Shown here: piece after piece, positions 23,541 through 33,219 of the stretch
Position numbering within the stretch: the stretch's first letter is position 1
Layout of the letters: every line of letters begins with the position of its first letter
Assembly: GCA_019055375.1 (NCBI GenBank)
Contig: JAHQIW010006006.1
Span: forward strand, 1-64,000
Length of the DNA stretch: 64,000 nucleotides
Source of the DNA: Parelaphostrongylus tenuis
Taxonomy: Eukaryota > Nematoda > Chromadorea > Rhabditida > Metastrongylidae
Reading direction: 5' to 3'
Position numbers and translations under genes: made by a program
Notes under the pieces: model-generated
What the model saw: only the letters and a program-made list of their open reading frames with translations
What the model was told of the DNA's origin: nothing
The model's database searches: none

Positions 23541-23765
23541 TTCCGCGGACCCTAAGCAGGCGTGTCCACTGGCGTGCAAATGACTCCACCTTCTTTGCCC
23601 TGGTCAGTCGCCGACAACAGTACTGATTTTCGTTGCAAGACCCTCAGCTAAATTCTCGACTGGGTCTTGAAACTAAAAGCAGTATTGTAGTCGGTGACTA
23701 ATCGGGGCAGAGGAGGTGGATTTGTTCTCACGCTGGCGGACAAACCCAGTTAGGGTCCGCAGAAG
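23541..23765. mobile_element. 225-bp hairpin (foldback) element
   Basis: Arms 23541-23645 and 23662-23765 are inverted copies. They share GCGGACCCTAA at the tips, CCACCT..TTTGCCC in the middle and TTGCAAGACC (partner TTTCAAGACC) beside a 16-nt loop. No coding capacity. Confidence 0.8.
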
Positions 23766-24042
23766 TCAAACGGCTAAGAACAGATGAGTCTGCTGGAACT
23801 GGATTGCAAATTTTAAAGCAAGCATTCTTTTACCACTGCCGAAAGTAGGTCAAATTCCTTATCATAAAGAAGAACGACGCAATAAGGTTTAGATTAGTCA
23901 CTTTCCGCTATCTTATCTACATTCCATGCGTTCATCTCGGTATGTGACCTTTGTGCTTAGAATTCCAATGCTAATCAACAAGATTTGTTTACTTAACCGC
24001 TTTTTTTGAACAGTGCTATGATATTATAACCATATATTCGAT

Positions 24043-24172
24043 AGTGTTGGGTGATATGCATAACTCTGAACCTCAGACGAGAACTGAAGCGGCGTCTCGT
24101 TCCCAAAAAGGTGAGACGCTGGTTCAACTTCCACCTATGATCAAAGTTTTGCATACAGCCCAACATTATCTG
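24043..24172. repeat. SINE family A fragments in inverted arrangement
   Basis: GTGTTGGGTGATATGCATAA on the left pairs with the reverse complement of TTTTGCATACAGCCCAACAT on the right. Between them are two B-box-like segments facing opposite ways. It is two 3' ends joined head to head. Confidence 0.6.
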
Positions 24173-24191
24173 ATATGTTAAGCCGTTCCAC

Positions 24192-24765
24192 GAATTTTGG
24201 CACCGCGGCAATAGACACCAGATCTACTAACCAGAAGTAATTGGAATTGCATGGTTTTGAAGCGTTTAATTGCGCATTTTCTTGCGAACATTTCGGTATA
24301 GAACTTGCCTATACTTGTTTTAAGATGAAGCTGTCGTGGGAGGAAAATTTCTTGCTGCTCAAGCACGAATGACGCGTAAAGAGAAAATGCTAGCGAAGTG
24401 GCGCGCAAGATTATTGGAGATTCTTGTGGACGGCTCGAGCGCGGACTGATCCTCCAGACTGTTTTCTTCAGCTTTGAAACTCGTGAACCACTTCCCGGCC
24501 GTCCTTTCTGCAATCGTATCATCGCCCCTAGCTCCATTAATCTTGTGCACTGCTTCACTAATATTTTCCCCTACGTGCCATTCGAGCATGAGTACAAAGC
24601 GAAAGTATTTCCAAGACGGCTCCATCTTAAAGTTAGTATAGTCAAGCTGTATATCAAAATGTTCGCAAGAAAATGCACATTTGAACGATGTCAAAATCAT
24701 GCAAATTCAATTACTTCTGGTTAGTAAATTTTTTGTCTATTGCTCTAGTGCTAAAACTTATGAAA
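24192..24765. mobile_element. Inverted pair of mariner-type transposon 5' ends
   Basis: The left arm (about 24192-24425, plus) and right arm (about 24520-24765, minus) are diverged inverted copies. They share GCAATAGAC, CTAACCAGAAGTAATT, CATTTTCTTGCGAACATTT and the transposase start region. The minus-strand copy keeps an open N-terminal transposase frame. The plus-strand copy has a stop after about 15 codons. Only the 5' end is present in both. This is a dead foldback remnant. Confidence 0.8.
24430..24625 (-). pseudogene. Mariner transposase N-terminal fragment (HTH_48 type)
   Basis: It starts MEPSWKYFRFVLMLEWHVGE and contains AVHKINGARGDDTIAERTAG, WFTSFKAEENSLEDQ. This matches the N-terminal helix-turn-helix of mariner/Mos1-type transposases, which bind the terminal repeat. 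About 65 residues remain of an expected roughly 340. The DD34D catalytic domain is absent, and the frame runs on into the antisense of the opposite arm. Confidence 0.8.
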
Positions 24766-25222
24766 TGACTTGAAATAATCTGAGTGCTCGTGAAACGCTG
24801 CAGTTTTCCCTCCTGTATGGGATATTCACAAAAAAAATTTATGACCGGTTAGAAAGTGAAGACAAAAGAGAAAAAGATTCGGCATTAACTAGTCCCTATA
24901 AAATGCTAGATGCTTCCGATTTTTATCAGTAACGAGAAGGTGATTGGAGGTATATTTTTCCCTGAATGATGACTCGAGAGAAAAACCACTACATCAAGTC
25001 AGCGTTGCGGTTCACCTAGGCAAATTTCGTAGTAATTTAGCAATCTCGGAGGGATGGTGAGCTTAGTTCGACGGGCACATGATCAAACCAAAAGTCATAT
25101 GTGTACTGCTGGAATTTCTATCCACTGCGGTATATTCGCCTCACAAAAGTGCTGGGAAAAATTTCCTAAAAAACACACCTACGCCTACCAAAGTGCACAG
25201 CTTGCGGTAGAATACAAGGGCA

Positions 25223-25330
25223 ATAGAGCGGTGGCATCGGTCGTGCAGTGGCAGTATACGCTCTCTTCATGGGTAAAACGCAGGTTCAACTCCCTTGTAA
25301 TGTGAAAAGCCCTAAATACCACTCAATAAC
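25223..25330 (+). repeat. SINE family A
   Basis: Head GGTCGTGCAGTGGCAGTATA with CGCAGGTTCAACTCCC as B box, then a tail with CACTCAATAACC. Confidence 0.65.
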
Positions 25331-25354
25331 CTTCAAAGTATAGTTATAAAAGAG

Positions 25355-25560
25355 CATAAAGGATAAGCTCTCGCCGTTGATCAATCCCTCATCGTTTGAG
25401 GTGACTGAATGCATATGTGGGCACTTACAAAGACTCGCGATGGCCTAATGCTGTATCGAGTCAGTACTGCTTATGCCCAAAGAAAAGTCTGCGACCAGCC
25501 GGTACACAATTTACCGACCCCGGAAAGACGGATGGCTTGGTAAAACGTCTAATCACTGGC
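25355..25560 (-). repeat. SINE family C, 3' part
   Basis: The minus strand reads GGGGTCGGTAAATTGTGTAC, TTTGTAAGTGCCCACATATG and GATTGATCAACGGCGAGAGC. All three are shared with the copies at 7.2, 26.8 and 28.4 kb. Confidence 0.7.
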
Positions 25561-25690
25561 GCCACATGCGCTCTATAGATAGCCATACCATCTGAACTGC
25601 TAAAGAAGCTGTAAAAACAAGGAATTCTTGCACATTTCATAGAGACATTGTGACAGTAAGCCACCTCGACAATGGATGGTACCTGGATTT

Positions 25691-25808
25691 CATCTAAGAA
25701 TATTGAGTGATATGCAAAACATTCGACATTGGGCGGGAGTTGAACCCGCGTTTCACCCATAGCGGCGGCGCGTGCTACCACTACACCACCAATGCCAGCG
25801 CTCTGCTA
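25691..25808 (-). repeat. SINE family A, near full length
   Basis: The minus strand has GGTGGTGTAGTGGTAGCACG (A-box region), CGCGGGTTCAACTCCCGCCC (B box) and the tail TTTTGCATATCACTCAATAT. It is a good reference copy for the family. Confidence 0.8.
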
Positions 25809-26574
25809 GCACTCTTTCTTCAATATATCCTATCATAGTTGTCAGCAACCAACTTGAATGGTTTGCTCGAATTGTTCGACTATATTTTATTATACAAAAC
25901 AAAACAGCAAAGATTATCTATCCCTCCAAAAGATCACCCGCCGTCTCATTGTAATGAACCATTCCTAGATAAACTATTGATCTACCGTGATCAACCAAAA
26001 AAATGAATACTGAAAGAATTTTGAATCTTTACTGAACCTAAAAAACCTCTAGTAAAAGAAGCCAAATTTGTGCCGAGTTTAGGGATACTTGCACAGAAGG
26101 CGAAAACCCACTGGAAGCTCCTGAGAGATTGACACTCCTTCAACGGACGTTGTTTGGAACGTTCACTTGATACTAACGATGAGAAACAAACAGCAAATAC
26201 CCAGAATCGTAGGCGGAGGTCGTAGGCGCTGACCATCGCATGGCACTGAAAAAAATACTGTTTCTGGAATTTTTTCTTGAGAAAAAAATTCGAGGAAGAG
26301 AAACTTCATGAGTAGAAGGCAGAATTGAAGAGCATAGAAAGCCACTAGAAGAGCTCAAAAACAAGTGAGACATAGAGAAACGACAAATCAGACTTCTAAG
26401 TCCACCAGGAAAAGCTCGGACCGGCGACGGAAGATCCAGAAATCCATGACTACCCCCCCCCCTCTCCCACTCGATTCTGAAGCATTTATGGTAACGTTAT
26501 GACCATCGGTCAGAAATTTTCCATAGGAGCGCGCTATTGTTATAAACTGTGTGAGTGTTCGCCGACCTCGCAGA

Positions 26575-26925
26575 GACGAAAGAATTGCTGAGCCTTGGGC
26601 GCGGAATCGAACCACCGACCACGTGTGTGTCGAAGACACCTCTAGTCAATGCGCACGCTCTCTCGGAACTGATCACCTCGGGCTCATGGCACATCAAGCC
26701 ATTCGTCCCTCTGGGGTCGGTAAATTGGTACCGAACTGGTCTCACAGTTGTCTGGAAGAATAAGCACCACTGAATCGATGCAGCTGGAGGCCACCGCGAG
26801 TCATTATTGTAAGAACCAGATAAACATTCAGTCAGCTCTAGCGAGGCTACGAATGGAGGCCAATGCATGGCGCATTCATTAGACTATCGACGTCGAGAGC
26901 ATTGTCCTCTGTCCTTTAATGTAAC
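26575..26925. repeat. SINE family C copies joined head to head
   Basis: On the minus strand 26655-26575 carries a tRNA-like head with a perfect B box (GGTTCGATTCC). From 26650 rightward the plus strand carries a family C body (GGGGTCGGTAAATTGGTACC, ATTATTGTAAGAACCAGATA, GCATGGCGCATTCATTAG). Confidence 0.7.
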
Positions 26926-27059
26926 TGTGAGATTGATTCGTTAACCAATAACCACGTTCGATGCCCCCGGACTGATTTATTAAGGTGGTTAATCTATTGA
27001 TCAAGTCACAAAGTGGGAAAATAGATTCAAAAGAGCTTAAGAGGCCTATTAAATAGTTT

Positions 27060-27140
27060 GACGCGTTGAGAACGATGTGAGCTGTTATTAGCTCATATCG
27101 CACGCCGCGTGTGCGGCGGCGCGGCGTGGCGGGAGTTTTT
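27060..27140. repeat. Short palindrome and GC-rich block
   Basis: GATGTGAGCT and AGCTCATATC flank a 6-nt loop. They are followed by a run of CGCCGCGTGTGCGGCGGCGC-type sequence that is far more GC-rich than its surroundings. Confidence 0.7.
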
Positions 27141-27791
27141 ATTATCACGCCTTGCAATGGAAATATGGTAGTTTGTTTGGCAATCTGAGGTACTGAGAGG
27201 ATGTGATTGTGATTAAATGATGAAATATAGCAGAGGAGACTTCTATATAAGGTTTTAAAGTCATAAGAATGCCCAGGTATCGAAACATTATTTGTGTTTT
27301 AACGGGAAAAGCACATTGTTCTTGTGAAAGGGAACATATTTGCAGCTGTCATATAACTTCGTTTCTTTCTTTTTCATCCATGTTTTCGTAGTCTTTCGTT
27401 AGCTTGAGAAATGTCTATTCTCCCACTAAGTTAATTTGAACATGAATGAATATACCGTAAGATAGCATAACGATTACGAGTATGAGTTCGAAATACCATC
27501 TTTTAGTGTGTACCTGCTTTCTCCCTCGAGATTCGAGGTTCTAGGAAAAAGCATTGCCATTGTTTTTGCTACAGATAGCTCTATCGATGTCTCTTCTACA
27601 ACAACTCAATTTACTAGCGACGAAATTCTCTTTAGTGGCGATAAAAATCCACGTCTCATTAGAAAACTACCACAACGTCATTGTAGCCGCTGCGTGCCGC
27701 GCAGTGTTTCTACGTCGTTGTCAACGTGCGTGTGTACCGTACGATATGAATTGAAGAGCTGAAAATCTTGTCAATGAAAGAATGAAGCCTT

Positions 27792-28289
27792 TTATGAGCA
27801 CTTATACAGTTGCACAATCCCTCTCGGGCAGCACCCCATACATAGAGGAATTGTCGACGAACACGTTACACCACGTGTAAAGTGAAAATTCACTTCACCC
27901 ACGGGTAATATATCACTTCATTACCAGTGACTTGATCACCGGACAATGCAGCATCAATTGTAAGTAAAATATGCTGTCTGGGTGTATAAATTTTGAGCGA
28001 GGGCTCGAAAAACAGTCGAGTATAAAAGTAGTATAATAATAACACCAGGCTTGAGCAATGGACCGTTAATCACTGCACTGTCCGGTGATTGTGCCAGTGG
28101 ACATACAATGATATGTTACCCGTGTGTAAGGTGAGTTCTCACTTTACTTGCGGTGTAATGTGTTCGTCGATGATACCTCTAAGTAACGTGGTTCTCCCCC
28201 GAGAGGTATCGGCACAGAAGACAGGCATTGTGCAACTGGCGACGTTGCGAGGCCGAAACACGTGCATTGCACTGTAGAAGTGCTCATAA
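27792..28289. mobile_element. 498-bp palindromic MITE-like element
   Basis: The ends read TTATGAGCACTT and AAGTGCTCATAA, a perfect terminal inverted repeat that includes a possible TA target duplication. The inverted arms run inward for 160-210 bp (shared segments CGACGAACACGTTACACC, GGGTAATATATCA, ATCACCGGACA and others) with indels. No transposase frame. Confidence 0.8.
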
Positions 28290-28364
28290 CAAATTTCAGG
28301 AAAAGGTTGAAATATGATCTACGGATGTATTAGATCTAAGCGAGGTCTCCAAAACTGCTGAATA

Positions 28365-28660
28365 CAAAAGAATGAAGCTTTCGGCGTTGATGAATCCCTG
28401 AAAGATGCTCCATGCATTTGCCTTCAATTTTTAGCTTCATTTGAAGTTATTACATGCCCATCTGGCCTTTACAATAACTCCCGGTGGCTTACTAATGTAT
28501 AGTAAGCGCGGTATATTTTCCCACACAAGTCTGGTTTAAATTCAGCAACCCCTTCGGGAAACAGTGGAAGGCTTAGTGAGCTTTACGCTCGGGATCAAAC
28601 CATCGATTTTGTTTGCAGCACAGAGCACCTCTAACCGACGCGCTATATGCGCTCCTTTGT
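28365..28660 (-). repeat. SINE family C, near full length
   Basis: The minus strand starts with GCGCGTCGGTTAGAGGTGCT (A box) and ATGGTTTGATCCCGAGCG (B box). It continues with the body ATTGTAAAGGCCAGATGGGC and ends GGGATTCATCAACGCCGAAA. Confidence 0.8.
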
Positions 28661-28868
28661 CGACATCCTTATTAATCAAAGAATTCTTTGCAAGCGAATA
28701 GCCAAGAGCAAACGCAGCAAAGTGATTAATATTTTTTACATGAGTACAAATAGCACTCACATCCGGTTTTGTTGGACAGATAGTACGAAGAATCGTGTTA
28801 ACCCAGCGATATCGTTATTTGGGTGACATTGCTCGCTAATGGAAATAATTACCCCATAACTTTTGCAG

Positions 28869-29070
28869 GTCTGCGTCTCCTTCACCTGCCTACCCCTATG
28901 ATATGATGAAGGTATATGGTCTTGATTACTCAGATCTAAGCTTCCAGATAAGGTTCAAGGAGTTCATCGCCTGTTCAATGGATTTGTCAAGAGTTCCCAC
29001 TTATCTCATTAGTGTGAGAAATCTGACAATTCTCATTAGGTCATGTGGTGTGTCTCCAGGCGACGAATAA
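28869..29070 (+). CDS. Candidate exon of an unidentified plus-strand gene
   Basis: A good acceptor (AACTTTTGCAG) opens a 66-residue frame ending in TAA. It reads SASPSPAYPYDMMKVYGLDY then SDLSFQIRFKEFIACSMDLS, and ends VSPGDE. The balanced composition and the acceptor argue for an exon that starts in phase 2. A GTATAT donor after ...DMMK at 28911 is an alternative end. Upstream exons were not found, and the segment to the left is a SINE. The family is not recognised. Confidence 0.35.
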
Positions 29071-29079
29071 ATGGTTAAA

Positions 29080-32000
29080 CTCGTATACGATACTACGTAC
29101 TGTATCAAGAGTCTGAACATTATGGATTACGGGGATCAGCTTATCGAGTCTGGCGCCACAACGACTTACACCTTTCATATAAACATAATCATATTTACGA
29201 ATGCGTAAATGGATGTTAACGAGGATACGTGCCTTTCTCGTCCACTTGAATATAAGTGGATGAGAAGTCGATGGCAAGCACCTCGGTATTGGCTCAATAA
29301 GCCATCCCACAACGACGCAAGGGTGACATGCTTGCCGCAGGTATTCGCATCGCTCATACAACACAGTGTGGCAACTTGAACATAAGTTCGCACTCGTCAC
29401 AGACGACGAAAAAAGATGAGCTTTACCAAAAAAAATTTGGTGCAGATTAGTAACTGAAGTGAACTCAGCCAACCGAGTACATTTGGTGAGCAGCGAGGAT
29501 GTTTAATGACTTGATTGATGTAAGCTCGAGTCATTCAATGACTGACAGGTTTAACTTTTGAGACCATATGGCACGTTTCATATCAAGCCGCGCTACGTCA
29601 AATCTCACTTAGCTACTGTAACGGCGGCGTCGCGTCTCGTAGAAAGGCAGGCAGGTAGCCAGACATGCAAGCACAGACGTGCACATTCTGCCTAATGTGA
29701 GGAGCGTATAGCGCAGTTTTAATGGAATCCTGCAATCACATCGAATCGATCACTGGTTCAATAGCTAATATCAAATTGTACAGAAGGATAGAAAAGAATT
29801 TACGTGGTTCATCGGCGAGATCTATTTCATCGTTTCATAGGTCGTGTATGCATTCAATCACTGCTGGTATACCTCATGAAGTGACATCCATAAGGCATTC
29901 CATAAATCAACATAGCGCCCTTTGCTCTTTACCTTCTAGGCTAGATTGCGAAGGAGAAAGTCGTTCAATACATTCACGACCATGCTGATTTTTCAGTGAT
30001 TAACCAACGATGGCCAGAGTAGTTGGGCTAAGTTCGTAGACTTCTGGAAGGCATGTTACTCTATGCCACATGGTATATGCAGTTTTTGCAAACCATTCGT
30101 CCAATTCCAAACTTTTTCATATTTTTCAGCGAACTGAAACGAAGACGAAATGTTAAAAGAAACTAAGCTCAATCAGGCAGGTGGATCTATTTCGAGGAAT
30201 GCTGAAAGCAGGAGCCCTCGGTATGGGTGAAGCGCAAGTCGTGCCTGACGTCGAATGTTTCGCATACTATTCATCACTCTTAGATGCATGCTTACAACAT
30301 CATACCACCGCTAAAGGAGTAAAACAAGGACCTTGTATTGATTATACATCGCTTCCCCTTTGATGAACTCTATTGTTGTTCAAAATGAGAGCTTCAACGA
30401 AAAAACGATAAAAAGTGTATTTCATGGCTCCAGAAAGCTCGAATCTTGTCTTAGTTGACTAAGAGCACTTATGTCTTAATGATAGTGATTTGCGCGTTGT
30501 ATGTTTTTCTAAATAAATTGGTGCACTCGACGAAAAACATAGGTGGTAGCTTGAATTTGAGAGCGGACATGATTTTCAGGCCGTGTAAATTGAATTTGAT
30601 TCATGAAAGAAAAAAGAATAAAGCTCTTCTGCGCGGATCAACCCCTTAGGATTAAGCCATGCATCTGACTCCGTTCACTATCGTAGATAAATTGAATATT
30701 TATCTGAGCTATGCAATCATTTGCGGCTCATACCGATGTGCAAATCAGTCTTTTTTATCGTCGCAAGGAGGTAACTGATTCGCCAAGCCATGAGAGAGGG
30801 AAGACTGCAAACCTGAGATGCGGGATCGCATCAAGGGCCGTTCCTCATATGTAATAGACGTTCAATGTGATTCATATTGTCAGAAAATCGCTGTAAGGAA
30901 CATAAAAACTAATAGAGCTTGCAGTGTTGGCTAATGAGGAGAAATTTCATTGGCAGGCACACGACCAGTGGTGAGATCTAGGTTTCAATTATGCAAATGA
31001 GAAACTCACATGAAGTTTTCCAGCCTGTTGACGACTTCTTCAGCGCTCAGACATGGCATACACTTTTTCATTGTCTGTGGAAATTCCATACGGATTCTCA
31101 CTTCACCAACGATCGGAGCATAGATGTGACAGCGCACCTCCATGAGATTATCCAATGCCCCAAATTATTCCTAATACCTGACGATGAAAGATTTTTGTCC
31201 ACAGATATGACTCATTCAGAAACGTTTATGATTTATTCGTATTTTCTTAATTTACTTGTAAATCGCTCATCATTTTCTTTATGCCTTGTTTTTTCGATTT
31301 TGTAACTCCTTTCTTGGTACAAAATAAGCGCGGAACGGCAGAAGTACTGATATGGTGCTCAGCACATTTGTGACAGCATCTGGCGAATCTTGTCAGCATT
31401 TAAATCGTCCAAATTTCTGTGTACGTTGAAATCGGTATCTATCACTGAACACTGATCAGTAAAAGGACGGCGAACCGATTTGTTAAAGTCACCGTTCTAG
31501 TGCTACAGTTGACAGTTACATTGTACTGTGACTAAAACCACGACCTTGATATGAAGATTCATTCCAATAGGTTTCGAAGTCTTCTCCCATTTTTGGAATC
31601 GATGACTCGAGTCTATTGTTCACAGTCGTTTGGCCCCGTTCTGGTCTTCGCCTGTGCAGTCGTTCGAGTCATTCGTTTGAGCACCGCTTAAATAAAGACA
31701 TTCACTGGATGCAAAACGGCAAAACGTCGAAGCGTCGACCGAATAAATCGTAATATCAACCTTGTGGTATTAGCTAAGTCATAAAAGGACCAAGGTACTG
31801 ATCGTAATCCACTTTTCACCTCTTTCTGTACAAGGCCTTTTCCGCTTTTTTCAGAGATTAGGTATTCATTCAATAGCTCAAATCTCGATAGTTTTGAAAC
31901 TACCTTTTTCCCTGAAAGATTCAGCATTCGGCCTGCAGTTTTTGTTCGGCTAGGGTCTGTGAATTGCGTGGATTGGATTTCACAGCATCAACAAAAGTCA

Positions 32001-32690
32001 CCGAGACACCAAGCGTTTATTATCTCTCAGTTCCTGTCAGTACTTATTCAATAGTATGAGTTTTGACGGTTGTGATGCCAAGTTCGATTTCAAAAATGCC
32101 TTCACAGAGCGTTGGATGAGCGAAAAGATTATATTTCGCATTCGTAGGCTTTGTCCCTCATGCATTGAATACAACACATCAAACTGTAACCATGGCTGCT
32201 TTCAACTTCGAACTAAGATATCTCAGTTCTTGTTAGGCTTTGCTGGTCAAAGCGGAGTCCATTGAGCCATTGGCGTTCGCGCCTACAAATTAAAATTCGT
32301 CTTGTTTTACATTGATCAAATTTTGATTTTCTGTGGTCCATAACAGACATTTCCCTTCGCATTTCTACGTCAAGACTCGCATTGGGAACTCGGGAGCAGT
32401 TCAGTATCCAAAAATTCATCCAACCTGGCAATATAGTGTTCCCTAGTTAAAAGTTCATATTTAGAGCTGCTGTGCTTACGTCCGGAATTTTGAAATTTGA
32501 ATTTTGTTTTCATTTCTTTTGTCCACCAAATACAGTTAACATCAGGCGAATATTGTACGGTATTTATTACAGAATAATAATCGTACAACGAAGTAATCTC
32601 TAAACTTATTATGTGGGCAGCGACCTCTTTTACGTGAGACCTAGTTATGAAGCTTTGTGTACTTAGATTCATTTTCCTATCTTACCATCT
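29080..32690. other. Mostly noncoding with SINE fragments
   Basis: It contains a SINE family A 3' part at 30205-30300 (+), with GGTATGGGTGAAGCGCAAGT and a TTTCGCATACTATTCATCAC tail. A short family C tail lies at 30612-30665 (TCTGCGCGGATCAACCCCTT). Open frames at 29041-29472 (-), 29722-29988 (+) and 30991-31305 (+) have plausible composition but no splice or homology support. None is called. Confidence 0.45.
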
Positions 32691-32696
32691 ATTTGA

Positions 32697-33020
32697 TTGA
32701 CAATAGATGACCTCGAGATTTGTTTAGACGATGCTAAGTCTACTAGGCGCAGATCGTTTCCCTCTAATCCCGTCAATCATCGACTAACACGAGCAGGCAC
32801 CTTTGAAGTCTCTACGCACAACTGTCGCACACCAGAGTTGCTTAGTGAGCTTATCCTACTTCTAGCAACACGTTGCACGTTACACCCTCGTTGCAATATC
32901 CATTATCTATATTGTCAACACACAGACACACACAGATTACGGTATTTTGCTAAGGTAAACATTTACACATTTACTAACAACCAGACTCCATCTGAGGGTG
33001 TTAAACACCGCAGTGACTAA
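32697..33020 (+). pseudogene. Possible degenerate RTE-type retrotransposon fragment
   Basis: A 107-codon plus-strand frame contains TRAGTFEVSTHNCRTPELLS. It resembles the V(S)THNCRT..SEL start of the endonuclease/reverse-transcriptase polyprotein of RTE-clade non-LTR elements, as I recall them from hookworm genomes. No endonuclease catalytic motifs follow. The match rests on a short motif from memory and could be chance. Confidence 0.25.
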
Positions 33021-33117
33021 CTTCAGCTAACCTTTTGAGAAGCGAAATTCTTTGTATATGACAATTCGATGTATACCAACAAATCATCGCTATGTTACAG
33101 TTGACGAGCAAGTGATA

Positions 33118-33215
33118 CCTCACGCCTTGGTATGGGTGAAAAGCGGGTTCAATTCCTGGCTGAGGTCAAATTTTTGCCAACCACTTAGTTCTCTTGAGTA
33201 CTTTGAACATTATAG
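33118..33215 (+). repeat. SINE family A fragment
   Basis: TATGGGTGAAAAGCGGGTTC followed by AATTCC is the B-box region shared with the copies at 25.7 and 30.2 kb. Confidence 0.55.
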
Positions 33216-33219
33216 CACC

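Noticed and set aside
23371..23626. Overlapping open frames on both strands with Tyr/Val/His repeats
   Set aside because: They come from the ATAC/GTAT microsatellite and adjoining hairpin, not from a gene.
25223..25310. tRNA-like sequences with A and B boxes
   Set aside because: They cannot fold into intact cloverleaves with acceptor stems, and they share long non-tRNA tails with other copies. They are SINEs, not tRNA genes.
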